A DNA stretch of 6,864 bases from Myxococcota bacterium. GTDB taxonomy: Bacteria > Myxococcota_A > Polyangia > HGW-17. The notes beneath the pieces were generated by a model. It did not search any database. It was not told where the DNA came from and worked only from the letters and a program-made list of their open reading frames with translations. Positions 1-6,864 of this stretch are shown one piece after another; positions within the stretch are counted from its first letter, which is position 1, and the number at the start of each line of letters is the position of its first letter. The position numbers and the translations under genes are program-made. Where the stretch lies: assembly GCA_018821745.1 (NCBI GenBank), contig JAHJLU010000645.1:1-6864 (forward strand), in the 5' to 3' direction.

Positions 1-1089
1 CGAGGGTTCATCACTTTTGGAGAGCAGGGGGTAGATATGGGGATTTGTCTGGGAGACAATATAGTGGTTCACGTTATGAAGCCTCGAGACTCTGGCCATG
101 GGGAGGTCTCCTCCCAGTGTGCCGTCAACCCATCTCTCAGTGGGGAGATAGGGTTCGGGGGTCCCTTGAGCTCCGCGTGCCATCAGCATACCCGGTCGAA
201 AGAGGAGGGGCATGGCGCAGGAGACCATGGTGGACTGGGTCACCAGCAGGTTGGGGGACGACAGGTAATTCAGGATCTTCGGTTTCTGCCGGCTCCGGGT
301 TGGGGAGACGGATATATTGAGGATAAGGCCTGAAATATTATAGGCTTCTTCAAAGGTGAAATCGCCCCCGAGGTTGGCGCGAATGTGCTCGAGGAGCATC
401 TGTGGATCGAACAGCGCTCCCTCCCTCAGAATTTTCCCCGGGGAATTGAATCTCATGGCCGTCCGGTGAATTTGTTCCGGGTCCCTGAAGAACTCATCCA
501 GCTGTGAACGTTTGCGCGTACAAATTCCCGCGGCGACGATGGCACCCATGGAGCTGCCGCTGATCACCCGTGGCAGAAGGTCTGCGTCGTGGAGCGCCTT
601 CACCACTCCCAGATGGTAGATGCCCATGGTTGCCCCACCGCTGAGCATCAACGCGCTGCGGCCGAATGTCTTTGCGGACTTCTTGAACTGGACCAGTTTT
701 GCCTCGTCGGAATAGAGTGAAGAGGGGATATCACAAAGGAAATTCAGGGTTTTGGCCGCCTCAGACAAGACCCTGCGAGGAAGGACCTTGCTCTCTCCGC
801 TGTAGGTCTCCTGGTAGAGGGAAGGGTTGATGCAATCATGGTGGTGCCGGTACAGACCATCCTCAAGGGTTTTGATGAGCTCCGGTATCCGGTTTTCTTT
901 TCGCAATCGCTCCAGGCTGATCACCAGGTCAATGAGCAGATCCTTTTCGTAGAGGGGAGAGTCATCTTCGTTGATCCACTCGGTGGTTCCCACCAGATTG
1001 TCCAGTTCCCTGGCTGCCGACAGCCACTCGAGGAATGTTCCGGCTGATGCGAGCCGCTTCTTTGCCTGGCGTTTAGTGCGTCCGAACAT
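1..1089 (-). CDS. Patatin-like phospholipase with N-terminal DUF3336 domain (3' end cut by window edge)
   Basis: This is a predicted serine acyl hydrolase acting on phospholipids or acylglycerols. My own reverse-strand translation from the ATG at 1089 is open for 363 codons to the window edge, with no stop. Residues about 1-140 resemble DUF3336 (FLEWLSAARELDNLVG, then W38 and an LIDLVISLERLR helix). The patatin domain follows: an oxyanion-hole loop SGGATMG at 150-156 followed by YHLGVVKAL, the nucleophile elbow G-S-S-M-G at 178-182 (catalytic Ser180), and the dyad aspartate in WVDGTLGGDLPMARV (Asp322), followed by NVNHYIVSQTNPHI at 339-352. This last block is characteristic of the branch that includes yeast Tgl3/4/5 and plant SDP1 lipases as well as bacterial proteins. 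The catalytic dyad is intact. No signal peptide is visible. The start is supported by AGGA 8 nt upstream, overlapping the stop of the preceding gene. Substrate is unknown; the family call is secure. Confidence 0.93.
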   Translation of the reverse strand, partial: MFGRTKRQAKKRLASAGTFLEWLSAARELDNLVGTTEWINEDDSPLYEKDLLIDLVISLERLRKENRIPELIKTLEDGLYRHHHDCINPSLYQETYSGESKVLPRRVLSEAAKTLNFLCDIPSSLYSDEAKLVQFKKSAKTFGRSALMLSGGATMGIYHLGVVKALHDADLLPRVISGSSMGAIVAAGICTRKRSQLDEFFRDPEQIHRTAMRFNSPGKILREGALFDPQMLLEHIRANLGGDFTFEEAYNISGLILNISVSPTRSRQKPKILNYLSSPNLLVTQSTMVSCAMPLLFRPGMLMARGAQGTPEPYLPTERWVDGTLGGDLPMARVSRLHNVNHYIVSQTNPHIYPLLSKSDEPS

Positions 1090-1099
1090 TGATTTATTC

Positions 1100-3370
1100 C
1101 TATTTCCCGCAGGAAAAAAATTTGGGCGGGTGGATTTCCATGGTTCCCAGGGGGGCACGATTTTTACCCGCGTTTTTCCCTCCTGTGATTTTCATGCGCC
1201 TGCCGATGAAGAGCCCTGCGTAGATACGGTACAGTCCCGCGGGAAAGCCGATTTTGGATATCTTCACATCGTGGGTGTCGAGGACGTAGGTCCCTGGTGA
1301 CCAGTACCGTGTCGGCAGTAGACCGTGAACAGGCTTGTGATCTCCGGTAATCCTTGTCCCGTAAGGAGGATCGAGGTGCAGGAAGATCTTGTAATTGGCC
1401 TTTATGTTGCCCACAACCTTGAAAAGAAGGCGGAAATGGACCGTATCCCCCTTGTGGATTTTGCGGGGAATTGAATATCCCACGAGGACGATCTGATCTT
1501 CAAAGCGGGTGTCAGTCTGAAAGGGCATGGGGATGGGGGTGGTGGAAATAAAGGGCGCCAGTGGGCTGTGATCGGTTTCCCCTCGGCCCGCTCTGTTGGA
1601 CACCAGCATATAGTAGGGGGATGGTGCTACGGGCATGATGTAGGGAATCCTCCGTGCACGCATGAGAAAATCAAAATTGCCCAGATTTGTCGCCGGAAGG
1701 GCTACAAAGCGGCGCCCCTCTTCAGCCATGAATCGAGCCAGATCCGATTCCGTGGGGAGGCTGACTGCGGAGGTGCCGATGTACACAGGGGCTGCCCGGG
1801 AGGAAAGTTTATGGACCCCCAGCAGATCTCCCGGTGCCGAGAGCCTGTCAAATGAGGTGAAGAGGTACCTGGTGGAGTTTTCCAGGGAGAGCTTGTGTAA
1901 ATAAAAATGACTCAGGGCAACTCCGAAGATCAGTGTGGCGACGGCGAGGCAGTGGGAAAAAGAGATGAGCCCCGTGACGGGATGGCGTCGGGCGAGGCCC
2001 GACCAGGCACTGTGGAGGGAGTTGCCCCAGCGTCGAAGGGGAATACGCCCCGTGAGGGAAATCAGAAACGTAACGGGTATGAGTATCCGTGTGATGATAT
2101 AGACAATAAGGCTGGATCTGGTGAGGCTCTTCCACCAGGCCCCGGCGGCCGCGGGGAAACTGACCAGGGAACGTCCAATAACGGCAGCGAGGGGGAAAAG
2201 GAGGGGGAGAACAACCAGTACCAGTGGCCACCCCATTTTAAAGTGGGTGGAGGGGAGCTCGTAGTAGGTCACCATCTCCGGCAGCATCTGGGGGTACTGC
2301 AGCAAGTCTCTGAGCAGCAGCAGCGCAGAAAAGGCCAGCACCAGGGAGTTAAGTGGAGTAAACAGAATCTCTCTGCGCTCGTGAATCAGCCACGCTGCAA
2401 GGTGGGCAGCGGGAAAAAGCGCGGGGAAGAGCAGATCTCCCACCCGCATCTCGTAATAGGACCCCACAACGATGGCTGTAATGAGCCACCCAAGGGATGC
2501 ATACACCTGGGGATAGGAAGACTGATAGGTGCGCCGGTTGAAGATGAGTGCCGGGATCGCCAGGAGGAGGAGGACGCTCCACGGGAAAGCGCCGAAGGCT
2601 ATACGCACCAGGTGTGAGGTGAAGAGGGCGTGGGCATGTTTTGCCGAGGGTGTGGACGAGGAGGGGTTGGGCGCGGCATAGAGCAGTGTCGAATAGGCGC
2701 CGTGTCCGTGGGAGAGTTCCCTGAAGATGAAAATGGCGCTGATGGCGGCCAAAAGGAACAGGGCCAGGGCCAGTGTTTTCTGATACCCCTCCCGCCATGT
2801 TCCCGTCAACAGCGTCGCGGCAAGAATGGCAGCGGCAGGATAAAAAACGCCGAGGAGCAACCCCCTTGAGAGGAAACTCCCCGAGAGGGCGGCGGCGAAC
2901 AGCAAATATGCAGTCGTTGAAGGCCGGGACCCGGAGTCGGTGTCAAAGAGTCTGATTCCCAACAGAATTGCCAGAGCACTGAAAAATATCCACAGGGTAT
3001 CGGGTGAGAGCGAGCGGCCGGCCAAAAGGAACCCGGGCGCCCCAAGGAGGAGCAGAGTCGCCAGAAACGCGAATCTACGGGAGGCTTGTCGCGCAAAAAA
3101 GAGAGGAAACAGAAGCAGCAGCGCGATGGAAAAAACGATGGCGGGGAGGCGTGCCCCCATCTCTTTGGGGAGGGGAAGACGAGCGCTGCCCCGGAATATC
3201 CATTGGACAAGGTTGGGCCATTGGGTTGACTCACTGGATTCCAGTTGAAAAAGGAGCGTGAGTTCCGTTGGTACCGGACGGTTCACTTCACGGCGAACCA
3301 GTGGCAGCCTGGTTGATTTCTCCTGATTCGTCTGCTCCCAGAACCCGAGCTGTGATGCTCCGGGTACCAT
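1100..3370 (-). CDS. PMT/ArnT-like (GT39/GT83-type) membrane glycosyltransferase, N-terminus interrupted
   Basis: This is a multi-pass inner-membrane protein of 756 residues from the first available ATG, likely transferring a sugar from a polyprenyl-phosphate carrier on the periplasmic side. An EMGARLPA stretch (70-77) precedes a hydrophobic core with about 12-13 membrane segments between 76 and 485. Family-like features are GRSLSPDTLWIFF (118-130, Asp123), FLSRGLLLGVFYP (166-178, where LTKG is common) and FGAFPWSVLLLLAIPAL (259-275). Residues 486-756 form a soluble, probably periplasmic region; its last 130 residues look like a beta-sandwich (GDHKPVHGLLPTRYW at 676-690, then PAGLYRIYAGLF). 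The DE..Y and KPP motifs often seen in the first loop are not evident: only W11-E12 and W51-P52-N53 lie near the expected places. The 3370 start has no Shine-Dalgarno sequence and lacks the expected first helix; the natural start is probably the ATG at 3436, separated from this frame by an in-frame TAA. Acceptor and sugar cannot be told. Confidence 0.8.
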   Translation of the reverse strand: MVPGASQLGFWEQTNQEKSTRLPLVRREVNRPVPTELTLLFQLESSESTQWPNLVQWIFRGSARLPLPKEMGARLPAIVFSIALLLLFPLFFARQASRRFAFLATLLLLGAPGFLLAGRSLSPDTLWIFFSALAILLGIRLFDTDSGSRPSTTAYLLFAAALSGSFLSRGLLLGVFYPAAAILAATLLTGTWREGYQKTLALALFLLAAISAIFIFRELSHGHGAYSTLLYAAPNPSSSTPSAKHAHALFTSHLVRIAFGAFPWSVLLLLAIPALIFNRRTYQSSYPQVYASLGWLITAIVVGSYYEMRVGDLLFPALFPAAHLAAWLIHERREILFTPLNSLVLAFSALLLLRDLLQYPQMLPEMVTYYELPSTHFKMGWPLVLVVLPLLFPLAAVIGRSLVSFPAAAGAWWKSLTRSSLIVYIITRILIPVTFLISLTGRIPLRRWGNSLHSAWSGLARRHPVTGLISFSHCLAVATLIFGVALSHFYLHKLSLENSTRYLFTSFDRLSAPGDLLGVHKLSSRAAPVYIGTSAVSLPTESDLARFMAEEGRRFVALPATNLGNFDFLMRARRIPYIMPVAPSPYYMLVSNRAGRGETDHSPLAPFISTTPIPMPFQTDTRFEDQIVLVGYSIPRKIHKGDTVHFRLLFKVVGNIKANYKIFLHLDPPYGTRITGDHKPVHGLLPTRYWSPGTYVLDTHDVKISKIGFPAGLYRIYAGLFIGRRMKITGGKNAGKNRAPLGTMEIHPPKFFSCGK

Positions 3371-3436
3371 GGTGAGCGTGCCCAGCAGCAGGATGGAGAA
3401 AAGAAAAAGATGTTTTTATGCTAGCAGTGACTTCAT
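3371..3436 (-). other. Probable original 5' end of the glycosyltransferase gene, broken by in-frame TAA
   Basis: The ATG at 3436 overlaps the lipoprotein gene's TGA as ATGA (3436-3433), a typical coupled start. It reads M-K-S-L-L-A and then TAA (3418-3416). The same frame continues K-H-L-F-L-F-S-I-L-L-L-G-T-L-T straight into the ATG at 3370. These residues on both sides of the stop form a textbook first transmembrane helix, which GT-C enzymes need to place their first catalytic loop outside the membrane. Between the TAA and 3370 there is no in-frame ATG, GTG or TTG. The upstream and downstream parts share one frame, so a single base substitution explains the break better than an indel. A sequencing error, a real nonsense mutation, or reinitiation after a hexapeptide remain possible. 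Confidence 0.75.
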
Positions 3437-5106
3437 CTTGAGTTGGTTCCCGATGGGCGGTTCTGACTGCGGTTCACCTTGAACCAGATATTGCCGAAGA
3501 GGGTTCTTCCCGAACTGTTGACCGACAGGTAGCCCATGAGCCGGGCAATGGAGCCGTAGGAGATGCCTTTCCCAAGGCTTATCACCATTTTAGTTTTTCG
3601 GGTATATTTCCATTTCACCTTTTCCAGGTAATGACGCATGCCGGAAAAATCATAGGGTGAATCGGATTTGAAGTGACGCTTCTCCATGGGCCCGTGACTT
3701 GCTGAAATATTGAGCATGTCGGCTCCAAAACGCAATGAGACCGCATCGGGAGGGATGGAGGAGAGGAGCCCTGTGTGGAAGGCCCTGATGAGCCCCTGGC
3801 TGTTTTTCAGTGCGAACTCGACGCGGCTGACTCCCTTCGAGTGGAGATGGTCCAGCACTACCGCGAGGGACTCCCCGGGCAGTTTGGAATCAATAAGGAG
3901 GAGCGGGGGTGATCCACCGGGAGTGGTGATCATTTTAATAATTTCGGGCAGGGGTTTTGTGGATTTCGGTCCCGGGAAGGGGGCGGGTTGTTCAAAGGGG
4001 GACCGGATTTTTCCCGTGGAAGGGAAATAGAGGGGGATTGACCCGTATCGCAGGTTCATGAACTGATCGATAATCATCCAGCGCTTCGCGCGAATGCTGT
4101 GACGCCCTGCCATGGACATCGGCAGCGCGATGATGCCCTGGGTGCTCTCGAGGGGATCGGGCAAACTGATGGGCACGGCGAGTTTGTTGAACTTCTCCAT
4201 GGCCGCGAGGATCCATGGAAGATTGGCCTTGATCAGCGGTGATCCGGAGGCGAGATACTCTTTTGCCAGATCTCTGAAAAAGGCGGCCGAGGAGAAGAGG
4301 AGATAATTGTCCGGGGAGAGGAACTCCATGTCGCTTTTTTGGGACAGCCCCACCTGCCGGGGTGTGCATGCGGCAATAACCAACTTTTTTCGCTGGGAAA
4401 AATTGAACAGGGGCTCACGGATCCGGGCTTTTTTACACGTCGGCAGACAGTTCTTGGGTGGTAAGGCGAGGCTTCCCGGGTTTTCGGTCCCTGACTCTGA
4501 AAAGGTGGATGAGAGCTGGGGACAGGGAAATCCCAAAAGGCGGATGAATGCGGTGAGTGCATCCCCTCCCTGCTTTTTTCCGATGAGGGTGCTCGCGTGA
4601 CGAACGGCACCAAACAAAACCAGGGCGGTCTCCTCACGGTAGGGTGACTTGAGCAGAATTTTTGCTTCGGAGAAGAAATGTTGCCCCCACTCCACCCGGA
4701 ACCTTCCCTGCCACGTGAGAAAGCGCCGCGCATAAGCGGCGGCGGCAGGATCTGCTTTCTCGCATCGAGCGGCCAGTGATTCCATGTGCTCGAAGAAGGT
4801 GCGGGTGCATGGACCGGAGATGGTCCCCTTGCCTTCACCACAATGGACGCCCGCAGATTCCAGGAGCGCGACGACCCATTTCTGCTTCTGCTTCCCCAGT
4901 GCGCTGAGGAGCCATCGAATTTCATGACGGAGCAGTGTGCAGGCAGCCTGGTTATCGTCATTCCCGATCAAATTCTTCTGTATTTTATGGAAGGCTTTCA
5001 TCGCTGAAAGTCTGGAGTAGCCAGAGAAGGAGAGCGATTCACTGGAGCCGCTGTCTTTACAGGTGGCTAAAAGAAGAGGTAAAACAAGGAAAAGCATCCA
5101 TCGCAT
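3433..5106 (-). CDS. Predicted cysteine-rich lipoprotein with possible tandem TolR/ExbD-like domains
   Basis: I do not recognise the family of this 557-residue protein. It starts with a short signal peptide (MRWM, then LFLVLPLLLATC), with Cys16 as the likely lipidation site; Thr at -1 of the lipobox is non-canonical. The N-terminal half (40-250) is mainly helical and holds eight further cysteines (56, 89, 100, 115, 195, 220, 224, 247); the C-terminal half has none. Two C-terminal stretches have the strand-helix rhythm of the ExbD/TolR periplasmic domain: about 308-435 (AVPISLPDPLES, then PPLLLIDSKLPGESLAVVLDHLHSKGVSRVEFAL in overlapping part) and about 454-545 (AVSLRFGADMLNISAS, then TKMVISLGKGISYGSIARLM). 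That assignment is inference. There is no transmembrane helix beyond the signal. The gene is first in the operon, its stop overlaps the next ATG, and no Shine-Dalgarno sequence precedes its start; Met4 (5097) is an alternative start that keeps the signal. Confidence 0.8.
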   Translation of the reverse strand: MRWMLFLVLPLLLATCKDSGSSESLSFSGYSRLSAMKAFHKIQKNLIGNDDNQAACTLLRHEIRWLLSALGKQKQKWVVALLESAGVHCGEGKGTISGPCTRTFFEHMESLAARCEKADPAAAAYARRFLTWQGRFRVEWGQHFFSEAKILLKSPYREETALVLFGAVRHASTLIGKKQGGDALTAFIRLLGFPCPQLSSTFSESGTENPGSLALPPKNCLPTCKKARIREPLFNFSQRKKLVIAACTPRQVGLSQKSDMEFLSPDNYLLFSSAAFFRDLAKEYLASGSPLIKANLPWILAAMEKFNKLAVPISLPDPLESTQGIIALPMSMAGRHSIRAKRWMIIDQFMNLRYGSIPLYFPSTGKIRSPFEQPAPFPGPKSTKPLPEIIKMITTPGGSPPLLLIDSKLPGESLAVVLDHLHSKGVSRVEFALKNSQGLIRAFHTGLLSSIPPDAVSLRFGADMLNISASHGPMEKRHFKSDSPYDFSGMRHYLEKVKWKYTRKTKMVISLGKGISYGSIARLMGYLSVNSSGRTLFGNIWFKVNRSQNRPSGTNSR

Positions 5107-5113
5107 GGCTGCA

Positions 5114-5142
5114 TTTATCGGGCATCATTTGAAAACTTGCAA
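5114..5142 (-). promoter_or_regulatory. Candidate sigma70-type promoter for the leftward operon
   Basis: Reading the minus strand, TTGCAA (5142-5137) and GATAAA (5119-5114) are separated by 17 nt. A transcript would begin about 7 nt past the -10 element, at or next to the ATG at 5106, which has no Shine-Dalgarno sequence before it. This suggests a leaderless or near-leaderless mRNA, or translation from Met4. It is a sequence match only. Confidence 0.35.
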
Positions 5143-5184
5143 CCGTTTTCCTTCTCTTCATTCCCGGGGAGTGAGGCATTCTCG

Positions 5185-5214
5185 TTGACAAAGGCACCTG
5201 TTATTGAGTATTCA
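5185..5214 (+). promoter_or_regulatory. Candidate sigma70-type promoter for pyrG
   Basis: A perfect -35 hexamer TTGACA (5185-5190) is followed after 18 nt by a weak -10 element, TATTCA (5209-5214). The predicted start near 5221 would leave a leader of about 14 nt that still contains GAGAGG (5224-5229), a good Shine-Dalgarno sequence 5 nt before the pyrG ATG. Such a short leader leaves no room for a pyrimidine attenuator hairpin. Confidence 0.45.
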
Positions 5215-5234
5215 GGAATCGCTGAGAGGTCATC

Positions 5235-6848
5235 ATGAATCACAATAAAAAATATATTTTTGTCACAGGTGGTGTTGTTTCTTCTCTGGGGAAGGGTCTT
5301 ACGTCCGCTTCTCTGGGCGCCTTGCTTCAGGCGAGGGGGCTCTCCATCTCCATTCAGAAACTGGATCCTTATATCAATGTGGATCCCGGTACCATGAGCC
5401 CGTTCCAGCACGGAGAGGTGTTTGTGACGGAAGACGGTGCCGAGACCGATCTCGATCTCGGGCACTACGAACGCTATCTGGGTGTCAGCATGTCCCGGGT
5501 GAACAACATCACCACGGGGCAGATCTATCACTCCGTTATCACCAAGGAAAGGGCTGGCCACTATCTGGGCGCCACGGTCCAGGTGATTCCGCACATAACC
5601 AATGAGATAAAGACTCTGATTCGTAAAGCAGCCGAACCTTACGACCTCCTCCTCGTGGAAATTGGCGGGACGGTGGGTGATATCGAGTCGCTCCCCTTCC
5701 TGGAGGCTATCCGGCAGATGCGCATGGAGGAAGGGGAAGAGAATACGCTGTTTATTCACCTTACCCTTATCCCCTATCTGGAAGCGGCAGGAGAACTCAA
5801 GACCAAGCCGACCCAGCATTCTGTCCAGAAACTCAGAGAGATCGGTATCCAGCCAAACATTCTCGTCTGCCGTACAAACCACGATGTGGACGAGAAGATG
5901 AAGAAGAAGATTTCGCTCTTCACCAATGTCCCGGAGAGCTGTGTCATCACCGCCAAGGATGCCAGGAGCATCTACGAGGTTCCACTGATGCTCTCGGAAG
6001 AAGGGCTCGCGGTGCAGGTTATCAAGCGTCTGGGCATCTGGGCGGCACAGCCGAACCTCGAACCCTGGCGTGAGCTGGTCAACAAGATACACAAACCAAG
6101 GACGGAACTCTCCGTTGGTGTTGTGGGGAAATATGTGGAACTTCTGGAGAGCTACAAGAGTCTCAACGAAGCCCTCATCCATGCCGGCATCGCCAATGAT
6201 GCCAAGGTCCGCCTCAAACACATCAGTTCCGAGGAGATTGAGCGCCTTGGCGCCGATGCGGTTCTGAGCGGCATCGACTGTATTCTGGTTCCCGGTGGAT
6301 TCGGCGAGCGGGGTATAGAGGGGAAAATCAGCGCGATTAACATGGCACGGGTAAACAAGATCCCATTCTTCGGTATCTGCCTCGGCATGCATCTGGTTTG
6401 TGTTGAGTTTGCACGCAATATCCTTGGTTATACCGATGCAAATTCCACGGAATTCAGTGACAACACCAATGCCCCCGTGATACATCTCATGGAAGAGCAG
6501 ACCAGAATCGACCAGATGGGAGCCAGCATGCGTCTGGGAGCCTATGCCTGTGAGATCAGCGAGGGGACGCTCGCCCATCGAATCTATGGGCAGACCCAAA
6601 TCACCGAGCGCCACCGGCACCGGTATGAATTCAACAACAAGTACCGGGAAGAATTTGAAGCCAAAGGGCTTCTGGTGAGCGGAATCAATCCGGAAGGAGA
6701 TCTCGTTGAGATGGTCGAGGTCCCTGAACATCCGCATTTTATAGCCTGTCAGTTCCACCCTGAGTTCAAGTCGACTCCTTTCAAGCCGCATCCGCTTTTT
6801 GTTTCGTTTGTGGCCGCAGGTTTGGAAGCACGCAGGAACCGAAAATAG
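5235..6848 (+). CDS. pyrG: CTP synthase (glutamine-hydrolysing)
   Basis: This cytosolic enzyme makes CTP from UTP, ATP and glutamine, the last step of de novo pyrimidine nucleotide synthesis. The length of 537 residues is usual for the family and the gene is complete. The synthetase domain (about 1-270) has the P-loop GGVVSSLGKG (12-21), KLDPYINVDPGTMSPFQHGEV beginning at 42, the metal-binding TDLDLGHYER (71-80), EIGGTVGDIES (142-152) and the UTP-binding KTKPTQHSV (189-197). The class I glutaminase domain (about 290-537) has VPGGFGERGIEGK (352-364), the nucleophile loop GICLGMH (380-386, Cys382), and FHPEF (507-511), giving a Cys382-His508-Glu510 triad. The one oddity is His386 where nearly all homologues have Gln (GMQ). 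The start is fixed by GAGAGG 5 nt upstream and by the family's usual N-terminus. It is transcribed divergently from the lipoprotein operon; what follows pyrG lies outside the window. Confidence 0.99.
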   Translation: MNHNKKYIFVTGGVVSSLGKGLTSASLGALLQARGLSISIQKLDPYINVDPGTMSPFQHGEVFVTEDGAETDLDLGHYERYLGVSMSRVNNITTGQIYHSVITKERAGHYLGATVQVIPHITNEIKTLIRKAAEPYDLLLVEIGGTVGDIESLPFLEAIRQMRMEEGEENTLFIHLTLIPYLEAAGELKTKPTQHSVQKLREIGIQPNILVCRTNHDVDEKMKKKISLFTNVPESCVITAKDARSIYEVPLMLSEEGLAVQVIKRLGIWAAQPNLEPWRELVNKIHKPRTELSVGVVGKYVELLESYKSLNEALIHAGIANDAKVRLKHISSEEIERLGADAVLSGIDCILVPGGFGERGIEGKISAINMARVNKIPFFGICLGMHLVCVEFARNILGYTDANSTEFSDNTNAPVIHLMEEQTRIDQMGASMRLGAYACEISEGTLAHRIYGQTQITERHRHRYEFNNKYREEFEAKGLLVSGINPEGDLVEMVEVPEHPHFIACQFHPEFKSTPFKPHPLFVSFVAAGLEARRNRK

Positions 6849-6864
6849 CGTGCGTCCCTCATCG

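Noticed and set aside
37..333. Short + strand frames at the left edge and at 838-1300
   Set aside because: They are opposite the patatin and glycosyltransferase coding frames, whose motifs are clear.
1907..2617. A 236-codon open frame on the + strand inside the glycosyltransferase gene
   Set aside because: Its product is low-complexity and rich in Gly, Glu, Gln and Asn, as expected from the antisense of a hydrophobic membrane protein; it has no family motifs.
3416..3418. Reassignment of TAA as a sense codon
   Set aside because: The visible genes end in TAG or TGA, which fits the idea weakly, but only three stops are seen and I know of no bacterial code with TAA alone reassigned; a mutation or error is far simpler.
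3371..3432. A separate leader peptide gene (M-K-S-L-L-A-stop) as an attenuator
   Set aside because: It has no hairpin or regulatory codon run, and the same-frame continuation into a perfect membrane helix points to one broken gene.
5115..6791. A 558-codon open frame antisense to pyrG
   Set aside because: It lies almost wholly opposite the unmistakable pyrG, has no recognisable domain, and is explained by codon bias in the sense gene.
6849..6864. Terminator or next gene after pyrG
   Set aside because: Only 16 bases remain, with no hairpin and no T run.

Overview
The window holds four protein-coding genes in two divergent units around a 128-bp intergenic region (5107-5234). To the right, on the + strand, is a complete, well-conserved CTP synthase gene (pyrG). 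To the left, on the - strand, three closely packed genes run to the left edge. In transcription order these are a predicted lipoprotein of unrecognised family, a large multi-pass membrane protein resembling GT39/GT83 (PMT/ArnT-like) lipid-carrier-dependent glycosyltransferases, and a patatin-like phospholipase with an N-terminal DUF3336 domain that is cut off by the window edge. Lipoprotein and glycosyltransferase meet in an ATGA stop/start overlap, and glycosyltransferase and patatin are 10 nt apart, so the three very probably form one operon.

The organism looks like a Gram-negative bacterium of moderately high GC. The evidence is the lipoprotein signal, a glycosyltransferase with a large extracytoplasmic C-terminal domain, and a lipoprotein with TolR/ExbD-like segments. 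The gene style would fit Desulfobacterota, Myxococcota or a related lineage, but the sequence alone does not settle this. There are no tRNA or rRNA genes, insertion sequences, CRISPR arrays or phage genes.

The most notable observation is an in-frame TAA just after the expected start of the glycosyltransferase gene. The frame opened by the ATG that overlaps the lipoprotein stop codon reads six codons, then TAA, then a near-perfect first transmembrane helix that joins the long open frame. The ORF beginning at position 3370 therefore lacks its expected first membrane segment. This is a nonsense mutation, a sequencing error or an unusual expression arrangement. Other points worth a look are the possible tandem ExbD/TolR-like domains in the lipoprotein, a Gln-to-His change in the glutaminase motif of CTP synthase (GMH instead of GMQ), and closely spaced divergent promoters that suggest a leaderless or nearly leaderless transcript for the left operon.

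How the genes work together is inference. The left operon looks like an envelope or lipid-related module (surface lipoprotein, transfer of sugar from a polyprenyl carrier, lipid acyl hydrolase). pyrG is a housekeeping nucleotide gene that happens to be its divergent neighbour.
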